Shown one piece after another: positions 29,114-35,090 of a stretch of 36,880 nt of DNA; positions within the stretch are counted from its first letter, which is position 1, and each line of letters begins with the position of its first letter. The notes under the pieces are model-generated. The model was not told the origin of the DNA. It made no database searches and saw nothing but the letters and a program-made list of their open reading frames with translations. Made by a program: the position numbers and the translations under genes. Origin of the DNA: a virus; the IMG/VR virus record IMGVR_UViG_3300042923_000479, positions 1 to 36,880 of that record, one strand, 5' to 3'.

Positions 29114-30036
29114 CCGATATTACGGTTGAGGTTGTTGCCGCTCCGGCGATCGAGGTAACGGTGTCTCCGGCTGGCGTGCCGGGTATGTCGGCGTATCAGC
29201 ACGCGTTTGCGAACGACCCGTCTGTTGGCACCGAAGCTGAGTGGCTTGAGTCCCTTCAGGGTGAGGATGGCGCGCAGGGGCCGGCTGGGACGATCACGGT
29301 TGGCATTGTCACCACGGGCGCGCCGGGTACTGGCGTTGAGGTTGAGAACGTCGGTACTGCGTCTGCTGCGGTCCTGAACTTCACCATCCCGGAGGGTCAG
29401 CCCGGCGAGGATGGTGTGGGCGGTGGCGGTGCGTGGGGTTCCATCACGGGAACGCTCACCGATCAGACTGACCTGGCGTCCGCGCTGGACGGTAAGTCGG
29501 ACGACGGTCACTCTCACGCACAGTCGGACGTTACGGGGCTTACGGCGGCGCTGAGCGCGAAGGCTGACGCGGCAACGGTGACGACTGCTCTGGCGGGGAA
29601 GTCCGATGTCGGGCACACGCATGCACAGTCTGATGTAACAGGGCTGACTGCGGCTCTCGCGGGAAAGTCGGATACCGGTCACACGCACACGGCGTCGAAC
29701 GTGACGGACTTCAACACGGCTGCGGATGCGCGGGTGGTCGCTGGCATCACGGGGAAGCTCGACACCTCGGCGGCACCTGAACTTATCCGCGACACCATGG
29801 GGACCGCACTGGTGGCGGGAACCAACATCACCCTCACGGTGAACGATGCGGGCGACACGATCACGGTTGCTGACACGGTGTCTCCGATTGCCGCGGGTTC
29901 TGCGAACAACCCGCACACCACACAGGGCGCCACACGCAACGCGTCACTTCCGAAGAACTTCTGGCAGTACACGGGCACCGAGGGTGTCGACGACCCGACG
30001 AACGCGATCTTGGGCGACGAATGGATTAGCGCATGA
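29110..30036 (+). CDS. Tail fibre with collagen-like and GHxH repeats
   Basis: 308 residues from GTG 29110. A short collagen-like stretch (GEDGAQGPAG, about 56-65) is followed by three repeats with G-H-x-H: residues 133-136, 168-171 and 190-193, each followed by a block like QSDVTGLTAAL. In T4 gp37, HxH motifs in a trimer bind iron and hold the needle together; similar metal sites are likely here. The C-terminus (ending GDEWISA) resembles a fibre tip. Probably another adhesin. Confidence 0.78.
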   Translation: MTDITVEVVAAPAIEVTVSPAGVPGMSAYQHAFANDPSVGTEAEWLESLQGEDGAQGPAGTITVGIVTTGAPGTGVEVENVGTASAAVLNFTIPEGQPGEDGVGGGGAWGSITGTLTDQTDLASALDGKSDDGHSHAQSDVTGLTAALSAKADAATVTTALAGKSDVGHTHAQSDVTGLTAALAGKSDTGHTHTASNVTDFNTAADARVVAGITGKLDTSAAPELIRDTMGTALVAGTNITLTVNDAGDTITVADTVSPIAAGSANNPHTTQGATRNASLPKNFWQYTGTEGVDDPTNAILGDEWISA

Positions 30037-30962
30037 CTCTCATCACCCCCACAATCGCCGCTGACGCGAACCCTGGCCCGCTCGTGTATGCCGAGTTGGC
30101 TACCGCAATGCTCGCGCTCGGGTGGACGCTCGACGACACGCGGGTCATCGGAGCACGCACGCACAAAGTGATGAAGTCGGCGGCTGCGGGGAACTCTCGA
30201 AACCTGGACTGGTACCTCGACATTTCTTACCCGACGACGGGCGTGGCGTCGGGGCTGCTCATCACACCGTTCGAGGGGTATAACTCGGCGACAGGACTGG
30301 CGACGCGGGGGCCGTACTCGGCTAACGATACGACACTCGATGGGACGACTTACTCCCGGTTCGGGGCGACCGCCAGTGCGCTGGAGACGAACTGGGCGAA
30401 CACCGCCAGTTGGACGCAACTTGATTCGCCGCTGAGCATCTCCTCGTTCGCGATGATCGCGTCGATCACGAGAGACCGCGTCATCCTCCTGGTCGGCACG
30501 GAGCCCACCCAGGCATCCTACGCAGGCTTCTTCACTCCGACAGCGGAGCATGCCGCGCACGCTGGTGCCGCGCTGTTCCCCCTCATCACGACGCGGCTTA
30601 GCGGGGCTACGGCCCGCGATAGTTCGGGCGGCTCCGGAAGCGTCCAGGTTGCCATGACTCGTCTCCCGAAGGTGAGCACGGTGAACTGGAACGGACATTG
30701 CACACTCGCACCGATCACCAGCTTTATGGGGGGGCGGGTCGGCGGTGCAGTTTCGGCTGTGGACAACCGGGTAACCGGTAGCCCCTTCTACGTCGCGGCG
30801 GGAGCGACGGCGACCGGTGGCGCAGCGACCATCGGTGAACTTGACGGCGTGCTCGCAGCCAACGCCGACCCGGCAGTGGTCCGTGGCGACACGGTGAATG
30901 CCGGGGACTACGTGTCGACCACCGTCGTCAGCTCGACCTGCATTCTCATCGAGGCTGTCTGA
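30033..30962 (+). CDS. Minor tail/tip protein of unknown fold
   Basis: 309 residues from ATG 30033 overlapping the fibre stop. Rich in Ala, Thr, Ser and Gly with aromatic spots (NLDWYLDISYPTTGVASG, NTASWTQLDSPLSI), typical of receptor-binding or tail-tip domains. No specific family recognised. It is co-translated with the fibre gene and the next small gene. Confidence 0.68.
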   Translation: MTLITPTIAADANPGPLVYAELATAMLALGWTLDDTRVIGARTHKVMKSAAAGNSRNLDWYLDISYPTTGVASGLLITPFEGYNSATGLATRGPYSANDTTLDGTTYSRFGATASALETNWANTASWTQLDSPLSISSFAMIASITRDRVILLVGTEPTQASYAGFFTPTAEHAAHAGAALFPLITTRLSGATARDSSGGSGSVQVAMTRLPKVSTVNWNGHCTLAPITSFMGGRVGGAVSAVDNRVTGSPFYVAAGATATGGAATIGELDGVLAANADPAVVRGDTVNAGDYVSTTVVSSTCILIEAV

Positions 30963-31111
30963 TGACTGACCGTGGCACAGTAACCCCTTCCGCGCCCGCC
31001 CCACCGATCGTCGTCACCGACTACGAGCCGCTGACGCTCGGCAGTGGCGGAACCCCTGTGGACCCGAAGCGGTACCTGCTGACAGGCGCCGGCTGGGTCG
31101 CGATCCAGTAA
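30962..31111 (+). CDS. 49-residue protein at end of tail operon
   Basis: ATG 30962 overlaps the previous stop. Pro/Thr-rich start (TPSAPAPPIVVTDYEPL) and an end LTGAGWVAIQ. Ends directly at the large inverted repeat at 31112. Function unknown; possibly a tail-tip peptide. Confidence 0.5.
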   Translation: MTDRGTVTPSAPAPPIVVTDYEPLTLGSGGTPVDPKRYLLTGAGWVAIQ

Positions 31112-31169
31112 CTGTGTATCACTGGTGGATACGAAACGCTCTTGCATAACGTATCCACCAGTGACACAG
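31112..31169. repeat. 20-bp inverted repeat between tail and lysis regions
   Basis: CTGTGT-(AT)-CACTGGTGGATACG (31112-31133) and CGTATCCACCAGTGACACAG (31150-31169) pair over 20 bp with a two-base bulge and 16-nt loop. The repeat begins at the base after the stop at 31111. It could be a terminator without T-run, an RNA stabiliser, or a protein-binding site. Confidence 0.75.
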
Positions 31170-31183
31170 TAAGGGGCATGACA

Positions 31184-31327
31184 ATGAACACCACCACCCA
31201 CCCCAACCCGGTCGGTGCACTCCACCTCGACGACGACACCGAATGCGCCCACGACGGTGCATGCGGTCGCAGCGTCTACTGGGTCGGCGGGGCACCCCTG
31301 CACGAGTTCCCTACACTGTCCGAGTGA
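31184..31327 (+). CDS. 47-residue His/Cys-containing protein
   Basis: I chose ATG 31184 since AAGGGG lies seven bases before it; ATG 31178 is too close. Two Cys (CAHDGAC) and several His suggest a metal site. The stop overlaps the next GTG. Function unknown. Confidence 0.5.
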   Translation: MNTTTHPNPVGALHLDDDTECAHDGACGRSVYWVGGAPLHEFPTLSE

Positions 31328-31518
31328 CTAGGCCCCCCGGGTACGTCCCACCGAAACATCAGAAGGTCATCCGTCGTGCGCAACAGGCGCAGGAGACCGC
31401 TGACCGGGCGTTCCGGGACGCTGTTCGTGCCGCGCACGATGATGGTGCGTCGATCCGCGAGTTGGCGAAGACGGCCGGGGTAGCCCCGAACACGATCCGC
31501 CGCATACTCGACGCCTAA
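31324..31518 (+). CDS. Small HTH protein
   Basis: 64 residues from GTG 31324. A helical N-terminus (HQKVIRRAQQAQETADRAF) is followed by an HTH (DGASIRELAKTAGVAPNTIR, about 41-60). The HTH matches that of the protein at 36649-36867 (GASVRELAAFTGLSTNTIS), so the two look like paralogues. Placed just before the lysis genes, it may regulate them. Confidence 0.72.
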   Translation: MTRPPGYVPPKHQKVIRRAQQAQETADRAFRDAVRAAHDDGASIRELAKTAGVAPNTIRRILDA

Positions 31519-31527
31519 CCCCGCTCG

Positions 31528-31568
31528 AGCCCCCAACCCTCTAAGCCTCCGCATCGTCGGGGGCTTTT
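31528..31568 (+). terminator. Intrinsic terminator before the endolysin gene
   Basis: AGCCCCC (31528-31534) pairs with GGGGGCT (31559-31565), followed by a run of T from 31565. The loop is long (24 nt). It separates the small HTH gene from the lysis genes. Confidence 0.65.
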
Positions 31569-31590
31569 CTCATGCCCGCGGAGGTAGCAG

Positions 31591-32547
31591 ATGCCGTCCT
31601 ACACCAACGGGTACATCCCCGAAAACCTGCTCGTCATCTTCAAACGCGGGTGGAGCAAGATCGACGGCGACTGGTACTGGGGACTCTCCGCAGCCACCTA
31701 CGCACGACACCTCGCCCTCGTCGCACTCGCCCGCAAACGCAACCCCGACGTTGTGCTGACCCCCACAGCCGGATTCTCCTGCTACCGCCCCTACTGGGCA
31801 CAAGTCATCGCACAGAAAGTGTGGGGCACCGGCGCCGCAACCCCCGGCACCTCCTCCCACGGCGGGTACTGGGAACGCCGGCAGACACTCGCGATCGACT
31901 ACCACAACTGGGGTCAGGTCTACGGGTGGAACCAGGCGGCATGGTTCGCTGACGTCCGCGCGGTCGGACTCACCCCGGGGATGATTATGCGTTCCCGCGG
32001 CTACCCCGACGAACCGTGGCACGTGATCGACCTTGACCCGTGGGGTGCTGTGCCCGCCTTCGCTGGTGTCTTCACACCGTTCGTCGGCACCCAACCAATC
32101 ATCGAGGAGGAGGCCGACATGCCCCTATACATTCGCAACACGGCCCGCGGCGACTACGCGGTGCAGCCGGGTGTCGTGAAGCACATCGCCAACCAGAGCG
32201 TGCTCAACATTCTCATGGCGGCGAACCCTGCCGCGGTGAAGCGTGTTGATGTCACAGACGGGAACCTTGACGCCGTGCTCGGTGGCATTGGTGGTATCAG
32301 TCCGGCTGAGATTGCCGCCCTGCCCGCGGATGGGCTCTGGGTGTCGGGGCAGATCACGTCGAACCCGACCCTCGACTACGGAAGCTCACGGCCGACGCAG
32401 GAAGTCGTGCTCCGCTCCATCGACGCGAAGGTTGACACGCTCCTCGGTGAAGATGCAGCGGCCGAGGTTGAGGCGCGTCTCCGTGACGAGTTCGGTGCGA
32501 TCCCCGGGGCCGTCCGCGACGAGTTCAAGAAGCGTCCCCTCTCATGA
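31591..32547 (+). CDS. Endolysin with M15 (VanY-like) peptidase domain
   Basis: 318 residues from ATG 31591 with GGAGGTAG upstream. The N-terminal domain (1-155) has zinc ligands of the M15 family: H90 in TSSHGGYW, D103 in AIDYHNW, and E141-P-W-H144. It would cut peptide cross-links in peptidoglycan. From about 170 on a second region (DMPLYIRNTARGDYAVQPG) resembles a cell-wall binding or linker domain, with an acidic helical tail (ending KKRPLS). No signal peptide, so it needs the holin. Confidence 0.85.
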   Translation: MPSYTNGYIPENLLVIFKRGWSKIDGDWYWGLSAATYARHLALVALARKRNPDVVLTPTAGFSCYRPYWAQVIAQKVWGTGAATPGTSSHGGYWERRQTLAIDYHNWGQVYGWNQAAWFADVRAVGLTPGMIMRSRGYPDEPWHVIDLDPWGAVPAFAGVFTPFVGTQPIIEEEADMPLYIRNTARGDYAVQPGVVKHIANQSVLNILMAANPAAVKRVDVTDGNLDAVLGGIGGISPAEIAALPADGLWVSGQITSNPTLDYGSSRPTQEVVLRSIDAKVDTLLGEDAAAEVEARLRDEFGAIPGAVRDEFKKRPLS

Positions 32548-32771
32548 CCACGCCGCCCGAGGACTCGCCCCCGTTCGTGAAGGTCACCCTCGACGTCATC
32601 TACCAGAAGCTCCTCGACGTCGACCAGAAGGTCAACCCGGTCCCGGAGATCGTCAAGGACCACGAGGCCCGTATCCGGAAGCTCGAGATCCAGACCGCTA
32701 TCCAGTGGGTCGGGTTCGGGTTGCTCATTGCTGCTGTCGGTGGCGCTGGCCTCGACCTACTCATCCCCTAG
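32544..32771 (+). CDS. Coiled-coil/TM protein of the lysis cassette
   Basis: 75 residues from ATG 32544 overlapping the lysin stop. An amphipathic helix (VIYQKLLDVDQKVN, then IVKDHEARIRKLE) is followed by one transmembrane helix (WVGFGLLIAAVGGAGLDLLI). This matches XhlA-type or second-holin proteins that work with the holin. Assigned from topology and place. Confidence 0.7.
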   Translation: MTTPPEDSPPFVKVTLDVIYQKLLDVDQKVNPVPEIVKDHEARIRKLEIQTAIQWVGFGLLIAAVGGAGLDLLIP

Positions 32772-32779
32772 GAGGAACC

Positions 32780-33016
32780 ATGTCTGACATTCCCAACGCC
32801 GCACAGCTCGGCGTGATCGTGAAGAACGCGAAGGCACGCGCCATCATCTACGGCACCTACGTGGTCGCCATCATCGTCGCCGGCGCCGCACAGGTCGCCT
32901 ACGCGTCGCTCGAGCTCGGACAGCCTGACATCCTTGTCGCGGGGGTTGCGGTGCTCGCCTACCTGGGTGTCCCGGTCGGCACCCTCGCCGTCGCGAACAC
33001 GAACAGCGCCAGTTGA
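32780..33016 (+). CDS. Holin with two transmembrane helices
   Basis: 78 residues from ATG 32780 behind the perfect TAGGAGGAACC. Two hydrophobic helices, IIYGTYVVAIIVAGAAQVAY (about 23-42) and ILVAGVAVLAYLGVPVGTLAV (about 51-71), with a charged N-terminus. Two-helix small proteins beside the endolysin are typical class II holins, which open the membrane to release the lysin. Confidence 0.8.
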   Translation: MSDIPNAAQLGVIVKNAKARAIIYGTYVVAIIVAGAAQVAYASLELGQPDILVAGVAVLAYLGVPVGTLAVANTNSAS

Positions 33017-33084
33017 TCCGGCACACACCGTTCAAGGGCAACTCGATCCGCCTCGCCTTCGGGTTCCTGTTCCACTGGTTCTAA
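33013..33084 (+). CDS. 23-residue coupled micropeptide after the holin
   Basis: TTG 33013 overlaps the holin stop (TTGA). It encodes a short peptide with basic start and aromatic end (IRLAFGFLFHWF). The overlap and hydrophobic end suggest a coupled membrane peptide, perhaps a lysis modulator. A strong hairpin follows at once. Very small, so uncertain. Confidence 0.4.
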   Translation: MIRHTPFKGNSIRLAFGFLFHWF

Positions 33085-33092
33085 ACACAAAT

Positions 33093-33131
33093 GCCCCCGG
33101 GCCTGTCACTTCGGTGTCAGGTTCGGGGGGC
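33093..33131. terminator. Strong hairpin terminator between convergent gene sets
   Basis: GCCCCCG (33093-33099) pairs with CGGGGGGC (33124-33131), and inside CCTGTCAC pairs with GTGTCAGG (one mismatch) around a TTCG tetraloop. It ends the late forward operon and faces the end of the reverse genes, so it probably serves both. Confidence 0.75.
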
Positions 33132-33140
33132 GATTCGTCG

Positions 33141-33329
33141 TTAGTACTGAAACGGTATCGTCCGCCAGTACACGAGTCGTGCGGTGGAGCATGGGCCGGG
33201 GGAGTCGCACAGGGTGTCGTCGTCAGCATGGTAGGGGATGCCGGGAGGGGTGACGTCGGTGGCCGGTGTGATGGTGGGGTGGGGCGTGTCCATACCCGTG
33301 GGAGGACGGTAAACGCTCCCCTGATACAT
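33141..33329 (-). CDS. 62-residue reverse-strand protein
   Basis: I chose ATG 33329, which overlaps the stop of the upstream reverse gene, over GTG 33377. Pro/Thr-rich, with two Cys in LCDSPGPCST. Last of four coupled reverse genes. Function unknown. Confidence 0.5.
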   Translation of the reverse strand: MYQGSVYRPPTGMDTPHPTITPATDVTPPGIPYHADDDTLCDSPGPCSTARLVYWRTIPFQY

Positions 33330-33730
33330 CACGGACGGTCTGGTATCTCGATGGGCAGGTTCCAGTTCTGAGCCCACCGGTCTGGCGCATCGTCACCCGT
33401 CCACCAAGTCGGCTCGGGAACGAGTCGCCCGTGCGGTCCCTGGTGTCCGTCATAGAAGATGCACCGGTAGGCGTAGTCGCCAATATGCTGCTCGGCCCGA
33501 CAGTTCGACCAGAATTCGGTGTGCGCCTCATCCACTGCCGCAGGCTCCGCCTCGACGGGCGTGCACAGGTCGGCGATCCAAGAGAACCGGGTGCCGTCTT
33601 CACGTTCGATCGTCACGGTTGGGCGGTCGGTGTAGGAGATCACGCGACCCCTCCCGAACGAGCCACCCCCGGCCGCGAAGTTCGCCTCGACGATTTCCCC
33701 GGACCCCACCCAGTCGGTGTGCTCGCTCAT
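33329..33730 (-). CDS. Reverse-strand protein with C/H motif
   Basis: 133 residues from ATG 33730 in an ATGA overlap with the upstream gene. The first half is beta-like (RGRVISYTDRPTVTIERED, FSWIADL); the second half has NCRAEQHIGDYAYRC and GHQGPHGR, a form recalling the small protein at 12907-13041. It may bind metal. Function unknown. Confidence 0.6.
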   Translation of the reverse strand: MSEHTDWVGSGEIVEANFAAGGGSFGRGRVISYTDRPTVTIEREDGTRFSWIADLCTPVEAEPAAVDEAHTEFWSNCRAEQHIGDYAYRCIFYDGHQGPHGRLVPEPTWWTGDDAPDRWAQNWNLPIEIPDRP

Positions 33731-34053
33731 CACTCACTCCCCTCGGCGGCGGTGGCGCGGGGCCACCACTCATCGCCCTCAGCCCAATTCACGGGCTCCT
33801 CGTCCCCGGCGTAGGACCAGTAGTTGACGGATAGCTCGGGGTTGCGGGGCGCGTCGCGGCTCGCATGCGGGTTGACTATGGAGCCCACTGGTAGCGATCG
33901 CTGAGGGTTCCACTCGCCGACTGGATGGTAGGCATCCTCTGGGGGGAGCGTGATCGGCGGGGCCGGGCTGCGGCGCACATAAGCGGAGGTGAGTGACATG
34001 TCTGCAACCCGCGGTGCTTTCGCAATGGCGCGTAGCAGGCGAGAGGGCCTCAT
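33730..34053 (-). CDS. Reverse-strand hypothetical protein
   Basis: 107 residues. I chose ATG 34053 because it sits in the overlap with the upstream stop; the longer frame to 34182 would run inside the neighbouring gene. Pro-rich centre and acidic Trp-rich C-terminus (NWAEGDEWWPRATA). Function unknown. Confidence 0.58.
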   Translation of the reverse strand: MRPSRLLRAIAKAPRVADMSLTSAYVRRSPAPPITLPPEDAYHPVGEWNPQRSLPVGSIVNPHASRDAPRNPELSVNYWSYAGDEEPVNWAEGDEWWPRATAAEGSE

Positions 34054-34205
34054 GCCAAACCCCCGTGGCCCATGACCATTACCTCGTCCGACCACCCAGG
34101 GGTTGATCGCACATACCGGATGTAACGGGTCTCCGCCCAGTCGCGGCGCCACCGCGGTTTCTGCATGCGCCGCCGATACCACGCTGGTTTTGTAGACTTA
34201 GTCAT
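34050..34205 (-). CDS. 51-residue basic protein, first of the reverse cluster
   Basis: ATG 34205 with AAGGAGT six bases upstream. The N-terminus is strongly basic (WYRRRMQKPRWRRDW). It opens the reverse cluster that runs to 33141; ATGA-type overlaps link all four genes. It could bind nucleic acid, but no family is recognised. Confidence 0.6.
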   Translation of the reverse strand: MTKSTKPAWYRRRMQKPRWRRDWAETRYIRYVRSTPGWSDEVMVMGHGGLA

Positions 34206-34232
34206 GTCGGACTCCTTGCTAGTTCGGCCATC

Positions 34233-34268
34233 GCCCCGGCCTGTTACCGCAGGTGCGGGGCTCTTTCT
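34233..34268 (+). terminator. Hairpin with T-rich tail on forward strand
   Basis: GCCCCG (34233-34238) pairs with CGGGGC (34256-34261), and CCTG pairs with CAGG inside, followed by TCTTTCTCT. It would stop forward transcripts before attP; on the reverse strand it lies in the leader of the 34205 gene. Confidence 0.5.
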
Positions 34269-34338
34269 CTATCTTAACGGTTCGGGTTGCCATGCGGTAG
34301 TGAGACTACGGACGAGCCTTAGTATCGGCCGGTGGCGG

Positions 34339-34354
34339 TTTAGTGGCTGTTTTC
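34339..34354 (+). repeat. Arm-type repeat, copy 1
   Basis: TTTAGTGGCTGTTTTC matches the copy at 34570-34585 in 15 of 16 bases. It lies about 110 bases to the left of the tRNA-like core, the distance expected of an integrase arm site. Confidence 0.6.
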
Positions 34355-34462
34355 AGGGCTTACCTGTGACTCCCTGTGGCTACTCGCCCGCAAAATCACG
34401 GGAAACGGTAGACGGAAGTAGGCCCAGGTAACCACGACCGCATAGCAGACTGCTCAGCATTC

Positions 34463-34489
34463 GGGGGTTCGAATCCCTCACTCGCCACA
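34463..34489 (+). other. Probable attP core: tRNA 3'-end identity
   Basis: GGGGG, loop TTCGAAT, CCCTC make a T-arm (34463-34479, one G-U), followed by acceptor strand ACTCGCC, A, CA. No matching 5' acceptor GGCGAGT lies upstream, so this is not a whole tRNA but the 3' part of one. Phage integrases often use such sites, rebuilding the host tRNA gene on integration. The full core may extend left into the variable/anticodon region. Confidence 0.72.
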
Positions 34490-34515
34490 AGGCCCACAAT
34501 CCCGGAAAATCAACG

Positions 34516-34553
34516 AAACCGCCCCGCCAGTCTTCGGACAGGCGGGGCGGTTT
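34516..34553. terminator. Strong bidirectional terminator
   Basis: AAACCGCCCCGCC (34516-34528) is perfectly complementary to GGCGGGGCGGTTT (34541-34553), with A-rich and T-rich flanks on both sides. It ends the integrase operon on the reverse strand and any forward transcript. Confidence 0.85.
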
Positions 34554-34559
34554 TCTTCG

Positions 34560-34585
34560 TTAGTGGCTATTTAGTGGCGGTTTTC
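34560..34585 (+). repeat. Arm-type repeats, copies 2 and 3
   Basis: TTAGTGGCTAT (34560-34570) and TTTAGTGGCGGTTTTC (34570-34585) are tandem copies of the motif at 34339. The right-hand copy overlaps the stop of the small reverse gene. Together with copy 1 they flank the attP core. Confidence 0.6.
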
Positions 34586-34843
34586 GTTCGCAGGGGCGAT
34601 TGCGTCAGCCTCGTCTCGAAGCCATGCGGCAAGTTCCTCCGCGTCGGCCATGCGGCGCGTCACCCCATCGGCCGCAGCCCTTAGAGCCGCAGCATCCCGG
34701 TGTGCCGCGGCTCGTGCTCGTCTAAGCCGTCTGTAGTCCGCTGTCGCCGATCGGTTTGCCTCCGTGCATCGCGGGCATTTGCACCCTAGGTTCCTATAGC
34801 CGTTCAATGTTCCATGCCGGGGATCGGAGGCGGCGGGGAGCAT
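34571..34843 (-). CDS. Small protein with HG-GY-CxCxxC motif
   Basis: 90 residues from ATG 34843. The motif RHGTLNGYRNLGCKCPRCTE (10-29) recalls the N-terminal cluster of the multi-HTH protein at 6505 (HGATGTCYQKHRCRCTDC). The rest is a long Arg/Ala helix. A zinc-dependent DNA-binding role is plausible. Its location at the attP end of the integrase operon could suit an accessory factor for recombination, but that is inference. Confidence 0.65.
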   Translation of the reverse strand: MLPAASDPRHGTLNGYRNLGCKCPRCTEANRSATADYRRLRRARAAAHRDAAALRAAADGVTRRMADAEELAAWLRDEADAIAPANENRH

Positions 34844-34847
34844 AGCG

Positions 34848-35090
34848 TCACCGGACTCCGGAGCTGGGTGACGACTCTTCGCCGAAGACTGCATCAAGCC
34901 CTGCGGACACGTGCGAATCGGCCCAGCGCGTGATGGCCGCGAGGACAGGGATGGCATCAGTATCAGCGTCGAACCCATGTGCCGCCAGGATGTGCGCCAA
35001 GTCTCGCGTGCGCTCATGCCGCGGACGCTCATGCTCGAAGATCCGGAACGCCTCATCGCGGCTCAGCGGCGGGCAAGTAGACTCGTTCAT
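34848..35090 (-). CDS. Small helical protein after integrase
   Basis: 80 residues from ATG 35090 with AAGGAGT seven bases upstream, overlapping the integrase stop. Acidic/His-rich helices (RDEAFRIFEHERPRHERTRD, DAIPVLAAITRWADSH). No HTH is evident, so it is not an obvious excisionase. Function unknown. Confidence 0.6.
   Translation of the reverse strand: MNESTCPPLSRDEAFRIFEHERPRHERTRDLAHILAAHGFDADTDAIPVLAAITRWADSHVSAGLDAVFGEESSPSSGVR

Larger units (their letters stand above)
34206..34570. other. 365-base attachment and regulatory region between reverse gene sets
   Basis: No gene. It holds a hairpin (34233-34261), the first arm-type repeat (34339-34354), CCCG/CGGG near 34386-34401, the tRNA 3'-end identity that is the probable attP core (34463-34489), and a strong terminator (34516-34553). 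The reverse cluster below starts at 34205, so its promoter should be here; TAAGAT on the reverse strand near 34270-34278 is a weak -10 candidate. Confidence 0.7.

Noticed and set aside
29679-31004. 441-residue reverse ORF under the fibre genes
   Set aside because: Long only because GC-rich DNA has few stops; no motif, and it opposes fibre genes with coupled starts.
31900-31920. Another AACTGGGGT match in the endolysin gene
   Set aside because: It lies within a conserved coding stretch (HNWGQV) with no promoter elements or start codon nearby.
34405-34489. A complete tRNA gene at the attP site
   Set aside because: No 5' acceptor GGCGAGT or D-arm upstream; only the 3' part is present, as expected for attP.
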